Positions 11,866 through 25,700 are shown, counted from the stretch's first letter. The stretch is 64,000 nt of DNA from Uloborus plumipes (GCA_038373865.1 JAXGGA010001668.1:80299-144298); one strand, 5' to 3'. The notes: a model not told the origin generated them from the letters alone. A program made the numbers and translations.

Positions 11866-12788
11866 TGGGCGATTCTCTGTAAACTGGTAATTGGCTGTCC
11901 GGACTGATTATTTTAAAAATAATAAAGTGTAATAAAGTAATTATCGCTCTTAATACAAGTAAAGCATTAATACTTTGTGGCCCAATTGTATTTGTAGTGA
12001 TAACAATTTAATTTTTTTTCTAGAAATTATCTAAGCGCCAAAAACACAGTCCCCTGGCTGTCCCAATCCCATAGTCTAACTGTTAAAGATGGTATTTCAA
12101 AAAACCTATTAACACTACATAAATTTGGCAATTAATATCTAAAAATAGAATAATGAAGCTATATTTTTCTAATGAAATAATGTATAATTACGTATTCCTA
12201 AAACTTAAAATTGTCATGTAAATTCTGTCCAGAGTTTTTTCAAACAGTCCCCTGCAACAAATTCAAAGCTGTAATACGAAAAATCTATAAGTTTTGCAAA
12301 TTCTTTTTTGCATGAAGTTTAAAGTAATCACTGTGAATTTGCCGAAATCGCCGAGAACGGTGCATTGAAACTCTACTTTGCTTAGTTTGAGAGCCACATT
12401 TATGATGAAAGTATGCATCAGGGTCGTTGCGAAAACAGACCTCTGGGAAGTGATTCTATTACTGTCAATTAATTAAATTAAATCATATTAGTTATTATGT
12501 CCACTATTTGTGCCTAAATTTATAGGTAGTCTCGTAACTAATTATGTTCCAATAGTTTTGCAGATATTACGCAACAAAGAGCAAAAACGCAGTCCCCTAC
12601 CTAGTTATACTAGGCGGGGGACTTACCCCCTATCATGATTTATCAGAAAAACTTCAATTGGCCCTCTTTCAAACCAAAGTAATAGATTCATTTTCTGAGC
12701 AATAGTATTATAACTATACGAACATTTCAAAAAACCGTGCCGAGACAGATTTCGTATGAAAAATGACGAGTTTACAGAGAATAGCCCA
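11866..12788. mobile_element. DNA transposon with TGGGC ends, unassigned
   Basis: Inverted ends TGGGCGATTCTCTGTAAACT and TGGGCTATTCTCTGTAAACT. The flanks (TATA and CATA) leave the duplication unclear. The interior has the phrase CAGTCCCCT three times (about 12046, 12246, 12590). Frames inside are short and unrecognised. Confidence 0.55.
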
Positions 12789-13525
12789 CATAGATTTAAA
12801 TAAAATACAATTTTGACCATTATTCACAAATAAATGGGTTTCATAACAGAGCTTCATCCTGCACTAAATGGTTACATACTGTCTAAAAATTTTTCGCGAG
12901 ACCTCCGTCGAACGCACGCGCCAAGTCTCTTCTGACTCTCTCGAAATAGAGGGGAAATGCAACGAGGAAGTAGCAAGCGAACAAAAGCTGAAGGCATCGG
13001 GAAGTGCGCATCCTAAACCTATCTCCCCTTTTTCAAATGGAAGCGTTCGTGACTGCCAGGCGCACAATACGCAAACAGACAGTATTAGCTGTTGTGCTTA
13101 AGATACAGAAATTGTTTTTTTCTAGTTATTGTTTACCTTCGAAAAGTTGTGCGATTTATAAAGAATTATGGTGCGGATATATAGATTCAGCGGTTTAAGG
13201 GTATTATCTGCTGTATTTTTACTTACTTACTGCTGTTTTGATGATCTGCTTACTATTAAAATGCTCATGAAAATAGGAAGGAGCCAGTCAATCAACTAAC
13301 ACAATATTCAGTAAATCCTTATTTGATTTTATTTTAGGCAAAACTAAACATTTTTGTCGGTAGTACACGTTTTTCAGTGCAATACAATTCAATTGCTTAC
13401 TCATGCAGCTTTCTGACATCATAAAAATACCTGTCTGAAGAATCTTTTGACAACCGATTTCTCTAACCAACATCACCACACATGAATTCGTAACCTCAGT
13501 CAAGGTAGATTGACACTTTGACTTG

Positions 13526-13559
<34 letters not shown>

Positions 13560-13560
13560 A
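13526..13560. repeat. (AC)n microsatellite
   Basis: About 15 AC repeats with one T interruption near the end. Confidence 0.9.
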
Positions 13561-13729
13561 CAAAAGAGAGGAAAACGCACAAAAATAAGAGCGCTCACTT
13601 TGGTTTAAGACCATACTACATATCCCTTGTGAGGTGCTGTGAATTCAAAGTTTATTTTTTACGCTATTCATTTAAACTTTGTTCTGAAACTTTTATTAAG
13701 TACTTCTCGCGCTTCGAGTAAAAAAAAAA

Positions 13730-14660
13730 AAAAGGAGCACAGGTTCGAAGGAGCAAAGACGCATAGCCCAGAGGAAGATGTTTTATTTTTGGTTAAAGGT
13801 CCTCCTTCCAGACTACCTATCACCTCTGGGGGCGGGTGGGGGGCAATGAATTAAAGTAAATTATAGAACATTATTAATTATAATCTCCTGCAGCAAACTT
13901 TTATAGACTGTTTCATTCGCCTCAAATTAAAAGAAGGGGGGGGGAGGACACCCAAGTCAATTAGATTCGAGGGTGCAATGATACATAGGCCGTGGGGCGC
14001 TCACTTTGGATTAAGACCCCCCCTCCCTTCCGCCGACTGGACTGCCTTGTTTCATACCCTCCGAAAGTAAGGTGGAAAAAAATGAAGGCGCACAGGTTCG
14101 AGGGCGCAAGGGCGTACAACCTGGAAGGCGCTGTCCTTTTTTTTTTTTTTTTTTGGCAAAGATGCCCCTTTCCGACAACTTATCATGTCTGTGATGCAAT
14201 AAATAAAAGTTAATTATAAAAGGTACATTATTGAGTATAAACATTTTCTTCAATCTTTTACATTGCTTTCAGTGCTTCGAACCTAAAGATTAAAAAAAAA
14301 AGGGGGGGGGGCTTTGTTCACGGCGCAAGGATGCACAGCCCGGAGGGCGCTAACTTTGGATGGGATCCCCCTCAAAGACCACCTATCACTTCTGGGGTAC
14401 AATAAGAACCGCCTTCTGATAACGCTTATTGACTACTTTTTACATGTTCCAAACGGAAAAAAAGTAAAAAATAAGTAATTTACTAAAGTTGAAGGCGCAC
14501 TGGCAGTGTGAGTGGGGGGAGGGGGTTACTGTCCAAACTGTTAAGGGTTGCTTTCAAACCTTTAAAATTTTTAAAAAAAACGAAAAAAAACGAAGGCGCA
14601 CACGTTTTGAGGGCGCAAGGGCGCACAGGCCAGAGGGCGCACCTGCCCGCGGGCAGGTGG
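13730..14660. repeat. Degenerate tandem block rich in GGCGCA
   Basis: Four to five diverged copies of a phrase like GCGCACAGGTTCGAGGGCGC, each followed by GGGCGC, a CCACCTATCA-like segment and an AT-rich stretch, spaced about 190-270 bp apart. It forms the right subterminal part of the hAT element. The open frames here result from skewed base composition and are not called as genes. Confidence 0.6.
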
Positions 14661-15173
14661 CCTCTACGACCAGTCCGCCTCTGCGAACAAGCCTATTTAA
14701 AGGTCTAAAACGCAAGATAAGCTCTAATGAGGGCATAAATAGGATTATTTCTATAGAAAAAGGACATATTAGTATGGTTTGGCAATTACTGTAACGTAAC
14801 TACTAGGATAAATAGAAAACAAAAATTGTAGCATACCTAATCACAAACTAATCATTTCAAATCAATGCATAATCGATAATTGTCAATCTCCGAACTCTAG
14901 TTCATGCGGAAAAAATGCCTTCCGTGAGCAATTAAGGCCAAAGATTAAAGAGGAAATTGAAGAAACATGCTTATTTTTTGAAAAGAAAATTAATTTTTTT
15001 TTTACATTTTGTGAAAAATTCGGCGCATAAGTGAAATATTTATCTTAAGAGCGACGCATAAACGAATGATATTATCATTATTTTGCTATGGAATGTGCTG
15101 GGACTATTTAAAATGGTCGTATAAGTGAAAAAGGCGTATAAATGAAGCGGTGTATAAATGAGAATTCACTGTA

Positions 15174-16376
15174 GTCATTTAGCGTAAGTCGAATCCCGTT
15201 GTAACACGAGTTCATTGCAATAGACAGAAGTTTACTTTTATTGCAATGGCTTGGTAGAAGCAGCTTATTGTTAAAAGTTCAAAAGAAAGTTATTTCTTAA
15301 AAAATCTTGAAGTTGATAGGATTTCAAATTTTTGTATCAAAAAATGGTGCTGAATTTGCAATGATTTTTGACACAAAAATCAAGACTGTGTTCCTGTTTG
15401 TGGATTAGATATTCCACTAAATTAAAAAGAATCATGTGACCGTCAAATTTTATTTTATTCCTAGCTATGTGACTATACTAGACAGCAATTAACTTGACAC
15501 TGAACGTCACTACGGGCGGAGCCAATAAAAGCTCACAAGCAGTCAGCGATCTCCTCTAATTCGCCAAGTAGGCTGTGACGTTTTATCTAGCTCGTTTTTC
15601 ATAGGCTAACGTCACGCAAACGTCACGCTGACGTCACGATATTTTTGTCTAGAAACGTTGCAGTGTAGTGTAGTCTGACCAATCACAAAGGCAACAGAAA
15701 GCCACTTCTATACTACTTCGTGGTCATTTTAAAATGGGTGCATGATTTCTGCATTCAGTAAACCATCAGCGTAAAAAAAAGAAAAAAAAAGTGTGAAAGA
15801 TCGCGGATAATCGGGAATTTACTGTGTTAAATTTTTAAAACCAGAACTGCAACTTTTTGTTAGTCAAATAACAAGATTGAAACTCTTTTTAAAGCAAAAA
15901 TAAATCCTGTTGCTCCAGAAATATTCATTCTTATGGGTTATTTTTCCCTTAGAAAATAAAATGTTATCTTTTCTTTTTTTTTTCAATTTCATTCTTTCTT
16001 TAAAAAAACCCAAAACTATTGCGTGGGTAGAAAGAAGCTGCAGATAAACAGGTAGCTTTTTGATTTAAGCGCCTATTTATAGGTTCAAAGCATCTTCGTG
16101 CTGTGTTCGGTAATTTAATTATGTTCTTGAATTTTAATTGGTCACTTCTTTTTAAAGAATCTCTTCCACTGTTTATCTTTTATTTTGAGGAATTTTTGTT
16201 CGAAAAAAAAACTAAAAGCAGACAACAGGCATAAACATTACAAATGAAGAAATAGAGTTGCATTTAAAGTAGGCATGATGGGGTGCAATAAAAAATAAAA
16301 ATTGCTCGTTTATATATTTTTTGCGGCACTAATTATTATGTTATTGTAAACGGGATAAATTGGAATTGTATAAATA
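15174..16376. other. No gene; CRE-like motif cluster at 15500-15640
   Basis: A short GC-richer stretch has five TGACG/CGTCA motifs, including one full TGACGTCA, plus CCAAT. This resembles a promoter or LTR, but no transcript unit was found. A pogo-like end remnant lies at about 15788-15825. Confidence 0.4.
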
Positions 16377-16384
16377 CTATGTGA

Positions 16385-17241
16385 CAGGGTGTCAATGATT
16401 TAAATCAATTGATTTAAATCAGTGATTTAAATCGCGATTTAAATCAATTGATTATTTTTAAAAAATCATTGATTTAAATCACTTTTTATTTTAATCCTTA
16501 AAAAATTCTCTTGGACAATCCCAATTTCATTATTTTTACCATTTTCTTTTAGAGCTTTGATTTCCATCTAATAAATGGAAAAGTAATCCTACTCATCCCC
16601 TCCCCCCCCCAACAGATGCTGGAAGGTTGCAGTCCAAATAATATGTATGAACAAATAGTGTTATTTGTTGTCTAATATGTGAAATAAAGAAAATACATGC
16701 AGGTGCAGGGCAGGTGTTGTAAAGAGTGAATTGAAGGGGGAGGGACATGATAGAATCTGTGTGATATATTTTCAGTGAAAATAAAAAACAAAAACAACCA
16801 AACAGAAGATGAATTTTCTATGACTTGCATATTAGCAACTAGGGGGGGGGGCAGTCTTTATTAGTGGCTGAAATGGAACATATTCCAGCTTTATAAAACA
16901 AAAGCAAAATAAAGAAGGGGGGGGATAAAGTAAGGATTAGGTTGAGCTTCCTGCCCCATTTGATTTTTATCCTAGCTAGTAAACAGGATTATTTTCAGAT
17001 TGGCTGCTAACACTTCTTTCTGGGTTTCTTACTGGTGAAGCTTTACTTCAAAGGTGTTTTTGTATTTTTAAAAACTTAAAGGTAAGTTGTTCATAAATAA
17101 AAATTAATTAATAACTGAAGTTTCTAATTTTTTTTTAAAAAATCAAAAAAATCTGATTTAAATCAAAATAATCTGATTTAAATAAAAAAAATCCGATTTT
17201 TTTGAATTAAAAAAAAAAATCATTGATTTTTTTACACCCTG
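16385..17241. mobile_element. hAT MITE rich in GATTTAAATC
   Basis: Ends CAGGGTGT and ACACCCTG with a perfect 8-bp duplication CTATGTGA (16377-16384, 17242-17249). Both subterminal regions carry repeats of the palindrome GATTTAAATC, four at the left end and variants at the right, likely transposase-binding repeats by analogy with other hAT elements. No coding frame. Confidence 0.85.
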
Positions 17242-17249
17242 CTATGTGA

Positions 17250-18157
17250 TAAAAAGTAATGAGACACTTTCAAAAATTCACTTTAACGAATTTCTAGAGA
17301 AATGACTGACCAATGTTTTTATGGTTTCTGTCACACAAAAGGAGGTTTTTAGCTGTTACTTTCCAGTAAAATTTAAATCACTCATGCAGTTATCTTGAAA
17401 CCAGCAACAAATGGAAGCAACAAAAACAGTTTGTTCGTCATCATTCATCGTAAGTATCTGAGAATAAGCTTTAAGTTTTACAAATTAGTTAACTTGCCAT
17501 GTTCAAATATGTTATAGATTTTCGTAAAAGTATCACTTATATTCGGGTAAATATAAGCATTTCTTTCAAAAATATGCGTTTTACTTGCTGGCTGTTGACT
17601 CATAACACGCAGAGTTTTTTTGTCAAACCTAACAGAACTTTCAGGAAATTTAACAACATAAAATAGGAACAAACGCATTCTTTAAAATGACCCATTCTTC
17701 CATGAGATCAAAAACTCTCTCAAGTTAACACCCCCTGAAAATTTCAATGGTGCAGTCTGAGCTATAGAACCCCCCCCCCCCCCCGGAAGCATTCTTGCTT
17801 TTTACCATGTCATCAGTGAACAACGTTCTCAACATTTTAGGGTCTACGTCCCCTTTTGAAAAATGACATGAAGTCACGCCCCCCCCCCCTCCCTTCTTCC
17901 TCCATTTGTGTTGATCCAAAAGATAACTGATATGCTGATTAGGGTACTAATGCAAGCTAAGAATTAAAAATCTAAATAATTTTACCGGCACAATTCAAGA
18001 TTATGATACAAAACTTGATTTTGAACATAATATTATTGGGAAAATAAGAATCTAAAATCAGGGTAAGAAACACATTTTTTTTTTTGGCAGTAATCAAGGA
18101 TCTGGGTGAAACTGACTGCACTCGGTTACTTTCGCAACATCAATGAGAAGGCTGACA
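17250..18157. other. No gene seen
   Basis: AT-rich with homopolymer C runs near 17770 and 17881. The short frames show no recognisable domain. Confidence 0.4.
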
Positions 18158-18535
18158 CTGTTATTTAATATTCACATGTGACTCCAAAATTGAAAAAAAT
18201 TTTCATCGTTTTACTCATTATTTGTTACTCATGTTCCAGCCACAAGTAACCTTTGATTAAAGTTGATTGATAATTTAAAAGGTTTTAAATCCAAATCCTT
18301 CTCTTTAAGTTAAGATTTACAGTCTTGATTTTTTTTCAATTAATTACTGTTATTTAATATTCACGTGTGACTCCAAAATTGAAATTTTTTTTCATTGTTT
18401 TACTCATTATTTTTTCTCATGTTCCAGTCACAAGTAACTTTTGATTAAAGTTGATTGATAATTAAAAAAGTCTTTAAATGCAAGTCCTTCTCTTTAAGTT
18501 AAGATTTACAGTCTTTATTTTTTTCAATTAATTAA
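18158..18535. repeat. Tandem duplication, 189-bp period, two copies
   Basis: CTGTTATTTAATATTCAC recurs at 18158 and 18347, and the two copies align through to TTTCAATTAATTA with roughly 90% identity. Non-coding. Confidence 0.85.
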
Positions 18536-20366
18536 CTTACGTTGCAAGTGTTTTTACGAAACCTTCATTTATTCGAAGCTATGTTGGAACGACCTACACC
18601 ACTTTCATTCTCACCATGACCAATTGCTGAAACATTAGTGCTAATTTTATTTCAGTGGGGAAACGATTTTGTTCCGGTGAGAACTGAAAAAGTGAATGCG
18701 TGAAAAGCAGATCTTTTATTTTCGAAATTTTGTTTTTGTTTTGCCTTTTGGCAACAATTCTTTTGTTGTGGCACATGAGCTCATTTGTTGTTCGAAAGAG
18801 ACAACGGACAAGAAAGATAATAATTGCCCTTTGTTCATAAAAATTAATTAGAAAGAAGACGATTAGGAATTTGATTACGAATAAAAGTCGCGAAATGTTT
18901 CCACAAAAATGTTAATCAAATTACTACGTTACTTAAGCCTTTGGAACCGTCGAATGTTAGTTAATGGGGTAAAAAATAGTTTACTTAACGAGGAAAAAAT
19001 TCAAAAACCAAAAAGATGGAAACAATTTCAACAGCGTTGTCTTAACACTTAGCCAAAATAGATTTTTCAAATTCCTACTTTTAAGCCTTTAGTAGTTAAA
19101 ACTTTTCATTAATTGGGCAAAAATAACTTTTGAAAAGAAAAATAGTGTTGATGTTTGTATCAAATCCAAGTTAAAGATGTTTTCGTCTACAGTTCTATTT
19201 AGAAATTTGTTCATCAGTACTTTGGGTCCTCAAACTTTGTTTCTTGGAAATTCTTTAGTTAAAATATTTTTTGAATAATTTAAAAAAGGTCCAACACAAA
19301 TTGGGATGTTCCACGGTACCAATAGTATCTTTTCTGTACCAGTGTATAGAAGAACATATTACATAAAAACATAAAAATAACTATTTGTGCACAAAATTGG
19401 TTAAAATATAAAACAATGATTGTATTTGTTGTATGTATTGCTTTTACAGTTTCTAAACGAGTTTTGCTTGAAATGAAAACTCTTGTTCAAAGTGCAACCA
19501 AGTAACCATAAAAAAAGGTCCTAAATACACAAATTAACAAAAAAGTGCTAAAAATTGCGATCTTGCACATTTGGGAATTTATTGCATTACAGTATTTTGG
19601 TGCTGCCATCTATACGTTGTCGTCGAAGCTATACAGATAATAGATAGCAATAAATAAATAAAAAACAAATAATATATACTCATAACTATTTGAGCAAAAT
19701 TTTAATTTCATATTTCTCTAGAAAACATGAAGTTCACATTTTGCGTTGTTTGTCTCTCATCCTGATGCCTTTTCTTTTCTCTCCCCCCTCCTCCCCAATG
19801 CATTTCCAGGCCTTTTGACATAAAAATGTAGTTTTTGTGGAAAAGATCCTATCATGATTTTTCCTCACAAGTACTCACAAATCAAAACATTAAGCGGTTT
19901 GGGTGCAAGAGAAATCAAACCTTTCCCAATAGGGGTTTACGTGCGATATTAACGAGCATATACTGAATTGCTTGATTGTTAGTAAATTTCTGAAATACGT
20001 CAGTAAGTAATATTTCCCTTTCAAAGCAAAACACAAACAACAATTAGATCACAACAATTAGAGAATTCTGGGTAATGTACTTTCATCAGAGAAGGCAACA
20101 TCACAACATACAATCTTTATTAGTAAGTTAAAGAACTCTTTTTATGTCTAAGAGGTAAAAGTCGTGTTATCAACAATCTGCAGCGCGTCACATCTACTTG
20201 AAAGATAAGATAGATTCCGATAGAGTTCTTGAAGACATTCTCTACTTTCAACTTTCTTTGGAATTTCGAACACCAAAGTGCTCACTGCTCTTTTGCGTGG
20301 TGTGGTGTGTACCTAGTTTCACAATAAGTAATTTATTTTTTAATATCTTATAAAATACCTGGAGAA
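18536..20366. other. Upstream region of the choline kinase gene
   Basis: No other gene is visible. The 5' untranslated part of the kinase must start in the last few hundred bases; no clear TATA or initiator could be fixed. Confidence 0.35.
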
Positions 20367-20494
20367 ATGAACGGAGCGACTGAAAATGGAATTAGCGAAG
20401 ACTTAAGAAATGACGCTTTGAAGTTATGTAGGGATTTTCTTGGAGGACCATGGACAAATTTGTCGCCGGAAGATTTTAAGTTTTCAACAGTGAG
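20367..20494 (+). CDS. Choline kinase exon 1 (start codon)
   Basis: ATG at 20367 opens a 42-codon frame ending in LSPEDFKFSTV and two bases of the next codon. The donor is GTAAGT at 20495. The Met was chosen because it lies shortly before the conserved LCRDFLGGPW region and no better one is near. Confidence 0.85.
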
Positions 20495-23400
20495 GTAAGT
20501 GCTGGGTTGGGGAAGAGGAGAAACGGCATTTTTAATTGTTTGGCTGTAGTTTAACTGGTAAGTTTTGATATGACTATTTGTAATTTTTAATAAATCGAAA
20601 ACTCGCAGCGAGGGCAGTATTGATTTCTCTTTGATGTGGGCATTATTGACCTATGGAGGGCTAAAGGGAATCGAACGAATTGAAACTGCTTTTCATTTAG
20701 AGTGACTTGATCTGTATTTTTACTTTCCGGTATCTCCAAAGTACAGAGTATTCCAAAAAGTATAACCCATTTTCATGATCAGCATGTTTAAAGCAGGAAA
20801 CAATTAAATGCATGGAACAAAGAGCATACATACATTGGAATTTTATAAAGTTCAGTGTATCCACCAAGTGTGTCCACCTTGCATGTTAACGCATATATCA
20901 TTGTTATTCACGTTGGAAACGGAACAGAGCACATCCATGGAACGGAGCACTTTCCTCAGTTGATCATTGTTGAAGCTGCTGACTGATTGCTCAAGCATTT
21001 CGCGCACTTCAAACTTGTACACAAGGGATTTGATGTAATCACAAGCAAAGAAGTCAGAGGTTGTTAAATCAGATGGATTCGTTGGATTTATGGCCCGTTT
21101 TGTACTTTTACTGGCAGAGCCGGCTTACATCTATGTTCTACCACGCAGTTTTCGGAAAATGATGGCGGTTTTTTTTTTTCTCTAAGAAAAGCATTTCTTC
21201 AATCATTTGTGAAAGAAATCAATGCATTAGTGTTGTCATTTAATTGAGCATCTTTTTTTTTCGAGCGACATAAGTAAAATAAAAATACTGATTACGTAAA
21301 AAATTTTAATTTTCCGAGCACGGACGGATTTAATTTTTAAAAGATCTTGAACACAGCTTAACCACTTTTTGAAAATGTGTGTTTGTGCGTGTCTATATGT
21401 GAGTGAATTTTTTTTCTCGTCTTCTAATTCAAATGTAATGCAAGGAATCGACAGAAATCCGTTATGCAAATTAGCCTTGACGGCCAAATTTGCATAAAGA
21501 ATTACTGACCCAAGAATACTATTATTGAAAGATTTTTTGCACGGACTACTTCAAAGCATTAAGATGCAAACACACGTTTTTCTTGTTATTGTGGCTGCTA
21601 TGTCTCATGGAATAGCGCAAGGTTTCAAAGAAAAATCTCTTATATCCGTGCGAAACTGCAGTCCATGGATCGAAATGAACGAGTTGGCGGTGCATTGCAT
21701 GTTCCTGCCTTAGCCCTTGCTTAGGGGCGGTTACTCACTGCTTTATGTGTGTATGGTCTTTGAAAAGCCTCTTATCTTTACTACACTCAAAAACCCGGAC
21801 TAGAATTTAACCCGAAAATTGAAATCCATACCACAGCAAATGTAAATATTGGATATGGGTTATCACCGAGCAACCACTATTTCATCTGTGTGAGTACAGT
21901 GAACCTTCAACGAGCAGATAACCTTATTTACTTATTTTTCTCATTGCCTCACGAGACAGAAATTACATAATATATTTTGCAGTTTTTTCTCTGCATGAAA
22001 ATCTTATGTTTCGGAATATTCGACTCGTTTCTGGGAACTTTCAACAAAACAAAGTAAATGACACCCATATTCGTTTTAACTTGTTCAGTACTATTATAGC
22101 AAATTAAAATTATTTTAGTGATGGAGAATGGTAAAATAGTGAAGAATTTTTTGGAAAAAATAAAACAAATCGGATTTTTTTGATATAAATCTTTTTTTTT
22201 TTAATTTAAGTACTTTTTTATTCAAAAAAAAAAGAAACATTTGAAATCAGACTCGTCATTTCGAACTTTTCCGGGGGAGGGGTGCAAAGGTTGTGGACGC
22301 AAAGTTAATTTTCCCAAAAAACAACAAAAACCACTCCCACTTACATATAAATACATGAATTTCCCAAAGATGGGGGGGGGGGCAATTGACACCCTGATCC
22401 CCCCTAAATGACGGGCCTGTTTGAAACTTTAGTTATTTCTTTATTTGCAAACATTTTTTTTAATTCCAGGACTGGAATCTAATAATAGCTTAAATTAATC
22501 AGTTGTATAAATAAATATTTTTTTTGTTTTATGCAACTACAGTAACAGATATGGCACCCAATAAAAACGCCTACCACAAAAAAATATTCTGGTTCTTCAG
22601 TCAAACGCCTAAAAATAAAAATGTATGTGTATTAGTGTTTATTATTATTTTTTCCCTAATTTACTTTGCCGGTGTATGAATGTTGCCTTTCCTATATTTC
22701 ATTTTGTATAGTTATAAGGATAAATTATCTCTGGTAAAAAAAATTACATCGATGTTTCAAATCTTGTATTTTAATGGAAAAATTTTCAGTTGTTCTCAGA
22801 AGTTATTAGAGCAACTTATTACATATATATTTAAAATGTATCAGAAACTTTGGTTTCTAGAAAGCAATTCCGCATAAAACGTTTACGTTTTTACAATTTA
22901 GACAATTGTATTTCAAGCTTCTTCTCGATTTACTTCTTTATACAAAAAGAGAGAGATTAAAAAGAACCCAAGTAGCACACTTCGTTTTTTAAAGGTTGTA
23001 AAATGGTTATTAACGTTGTGACAATGGATTAAAAACGTTTATAAAACGTGTAAACGTTTTTTGTGCTACCTGGGAAAAGATCTAACATTGCATCTTCTCT
23101 CCTTCCGAAGAGAGGCCATCCTTACAACACACGTAATCTGTTAAAAACGGATTCGAGAGTTTTCCTACTTTTACTTTTACAAATCGAAAATGAAACCCCA
23201 CCTTGGTGGATCTAGAAATGTTTAAAGGGAGGGGCAATTGAGTTTATTACGTCTTACTACACATCTTGGTTTTAAAATGTTGCCTGAGGAGAACCCTATA
23301 CCTTCTCCTTCTACTAGCATCAAAGATAGTCTAAAAATTTCTTTCTTGAACTTTAATACTGAAAATGTACCCTTGGTCGGTAACTCAAAGGAGGGGTGAT

Positions 23401-25700
23401 CGCCTCCATCGCCTCTTCCTTTAATCCGTCACTGCCCTCATGTAATACAAATCCATTTTCAGTGGCGGTCTATCGAACACCCTCTACCACTGCGCCCTGC
23501 CCGAAGAAACGGTCCCGGAGTCAAACATCCCGAGAGAAGTTCTTTTGAGAATCTACGGGCCGATACAGGATGACGTGGGTGTCATACTGGCAGAATCTGC
23601 GATCTTCTTGCTGCTCTCAGAGCGAAGTCTGGGACCGAAATTGTACGGACTCTTTCCAAAAGGAAGGCTTGAAGAGTACATACCGGTAAGTCTTATTATT
23701 GCTCCTAATTTTGCGGTTTATTTTAGAGTAAGTTCATTTACTTTTAAGAGAACCAACCACGCGCTTACTTTTTATGGGAAATACAATAAGCCGATTCCCC
23801 CCCCCCCCCTCACCTTTAATCATGCATCAATAGGACCATTCCAGGAAAATGTCGCCATTTTGTTTCGCACGGGACAGCTCATATATTTTACTGAAAAGTA
23901 ATAACTTTGTGCATTACCCTTTTAAATTATAATTTTTATGAAATATGTGAGCTCTGAGGTGGGGTACAAGTACAAAATGTCAGCTTTTTCGTTGAACGTG
24001 TCAGTAGTATTTTTGTCGCATTCAAGACTTGAATTAAGTCTAATATATTTTCTTTGTTTTATTTAATTTAAAATCATTCCTTAAAATTTTCAGAAATTTT
24101 TGAAGAAAACTAGAAGTAGATATTTTTTTTAATTGCTATTTAAACATTAGAGGCAAGCAGTGTTCTTTTTTTTTTTTTTTTCAGAGTATTTGGAGATTTC
24201 ACATTTGAAGTATTTTATTTCTGCTCACTGATTATCAAATGCTACTAATGGCAATTTATAGTTTATGGAATTTTTCAAAAAATTATTTGTATTGCAGTCA
24301 GAAATATTTTACCTGCAACCTAAAACTGTGCTACGGGTTTAGGACCTGCCAATATTCTACTTTTAAAAATATAGGTATATTCACTTCAATTTCAAATGGC
24401 TTTGTTTTATTTGAGTTGTATTCAATGTAAAACAATGTATTTTTCGCTCTTTCAAGTCTAGAAGTCTTAAAAGAGCAGATATCCGTATCTTGTCGACATC
24501 TATAGCCAGAGAAATGGCGAAAGTCCATGCCCTAGATGTTCCAATTAGAAAGGTATCTGATACATGGGAAACGAGCCTGAAGAAGTAAGATTATTTTTGT
24601 TATTATTATTGACTAATATTATACCGCTTGCCGACGAGAGTATCGTCTTTTTTTCTTTTTTTTTTTTAACTTGTAGCGCATAATAGCATCATTGCAAAAG
24701 AAAAAAAAAATGTTCACACAGCGTTCGCTGGACTGTTTAAAGCAGAGACTTATTACTGCAATCGTGGCAGGTCAAGACCAGTGGTTGGAAAAACTACAAT
24801 TACAACTACTTTCTTATAAATGTAGTTAACTACAGCTACAACTACTTTTTTTTAAATGTAGCGAGCTACACTACATTTGAAATGTAGTTACTACTTCGCT
24901 ACTTTTTAAAAAATAAATAAATAACAAGAATACACCGTTTGAGGATCGACCGAAAAAATTCGAAAAGTGGTTTAGATTAAAAAATTACCTCATTCGAATA
25001 TGGAATAGAAATAGGAATTGTCTTTGAATTTATTTGTTACTTTTCCTTTTTGTTCCTTTTTTTTTTTTGCTAAAATTTGTCCTTTTTAGATTTTTTTTTA
25101 CAATTTTTACGAATATTCGCCACAAGAAAAACCTTGTTTTTTTCCTTCGTTCTCTTTTTTTTTAATTTTTTTCATTTATTTATTTATTTTTTTAATTTAA
25201 AAGTAGTTTTCAGAAATCGCTACAAACTACTATTTTTTTGTATCGCGCTACTCACTACTCTACTTTTTTTAAAAAGTAGTGCGCTACACTACAAACTACT
25301 AAAAAATGTAGCTACTACAGTAGTTTCGCTACTTGTAGCGCGCTACTTCCGACCACTGGTCAAGACAGCGGGGTAAAAGCAACCTTAACTTGAGCACTCA
25401 GCAGTATACCAGATTTTTAACAAGAAGTTCTGTCAAGAACTAAACGACCCTACTTTCCCGTACATCGACATCGGCATTCTCGCATCTGATCATTATTCTC
25501 TTGATTATCTGAGACTTAAAATTATGTTAAACATACTTCTTTAGCACTAAGAGCTGATTTCGAAAAGCAAAATGTACCCCTTTCATCAGATGAAATAGAC
25601 ACGTAAAAAGTAATTAACGAATAAATAAAGTTTTGTCGCACCTTTTAAAGAGTGTAACTGTTACAGTTCCTCCGTAGAAAAAATCCTCCATCGTTTTCAA

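Larger units (their letters stand above)
7894..14683. mobile_element. 6.8-kb hAT element inserted in the Tigger-like element
   Basis: Left end CAGGGGCGGACTGG and right end (reverse complement) CAGAGGCGGACTGG are flanked by the perfect octamer CGAACAAG (7886-7893, 14684-14691). It contains a foldback element (8047-10236), a piggyBac-type MITE (10833-11053), an unassigned element (11866-12788) and a block of GGCGCA-rich repeats (13730-14660). No hAT transposase frame was recognised, so the length comes mostly from later insertions. Confidence 0.8.
7821..15171. mobile_element. Tigger/pogo-like element, outermost of a four-level nest
   Basis: Ends CAGTGAACTCTCACTT (left) and CAGTGAATTCTCATTT (right, reverse complement) are flanked by TA on both sides (7819-7820, 15172-15173). 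About 560 bp of its own sequence remains, split by the 6.8-kb hAT insertion. The TA target and the 'GAACTCTCACTT' style of end fit pogo/Tigger-like elements; the transposase is gone. Confidence 0.65.

Noticed and set aside
12868..13198. Overlapping frames on both strands near 13 kb
   Set aside because: Within the hAT interior, without recognisable domain; compositional.
13992..14794. Frames in the GGCGCA-rich block
   Set aside because: Repeat-derived; copies differ by indels that break the frame.
23545..23901. 118-codon frame as a gene
   Set aside because: It is kinase exon 2 read through its donor into the intron.
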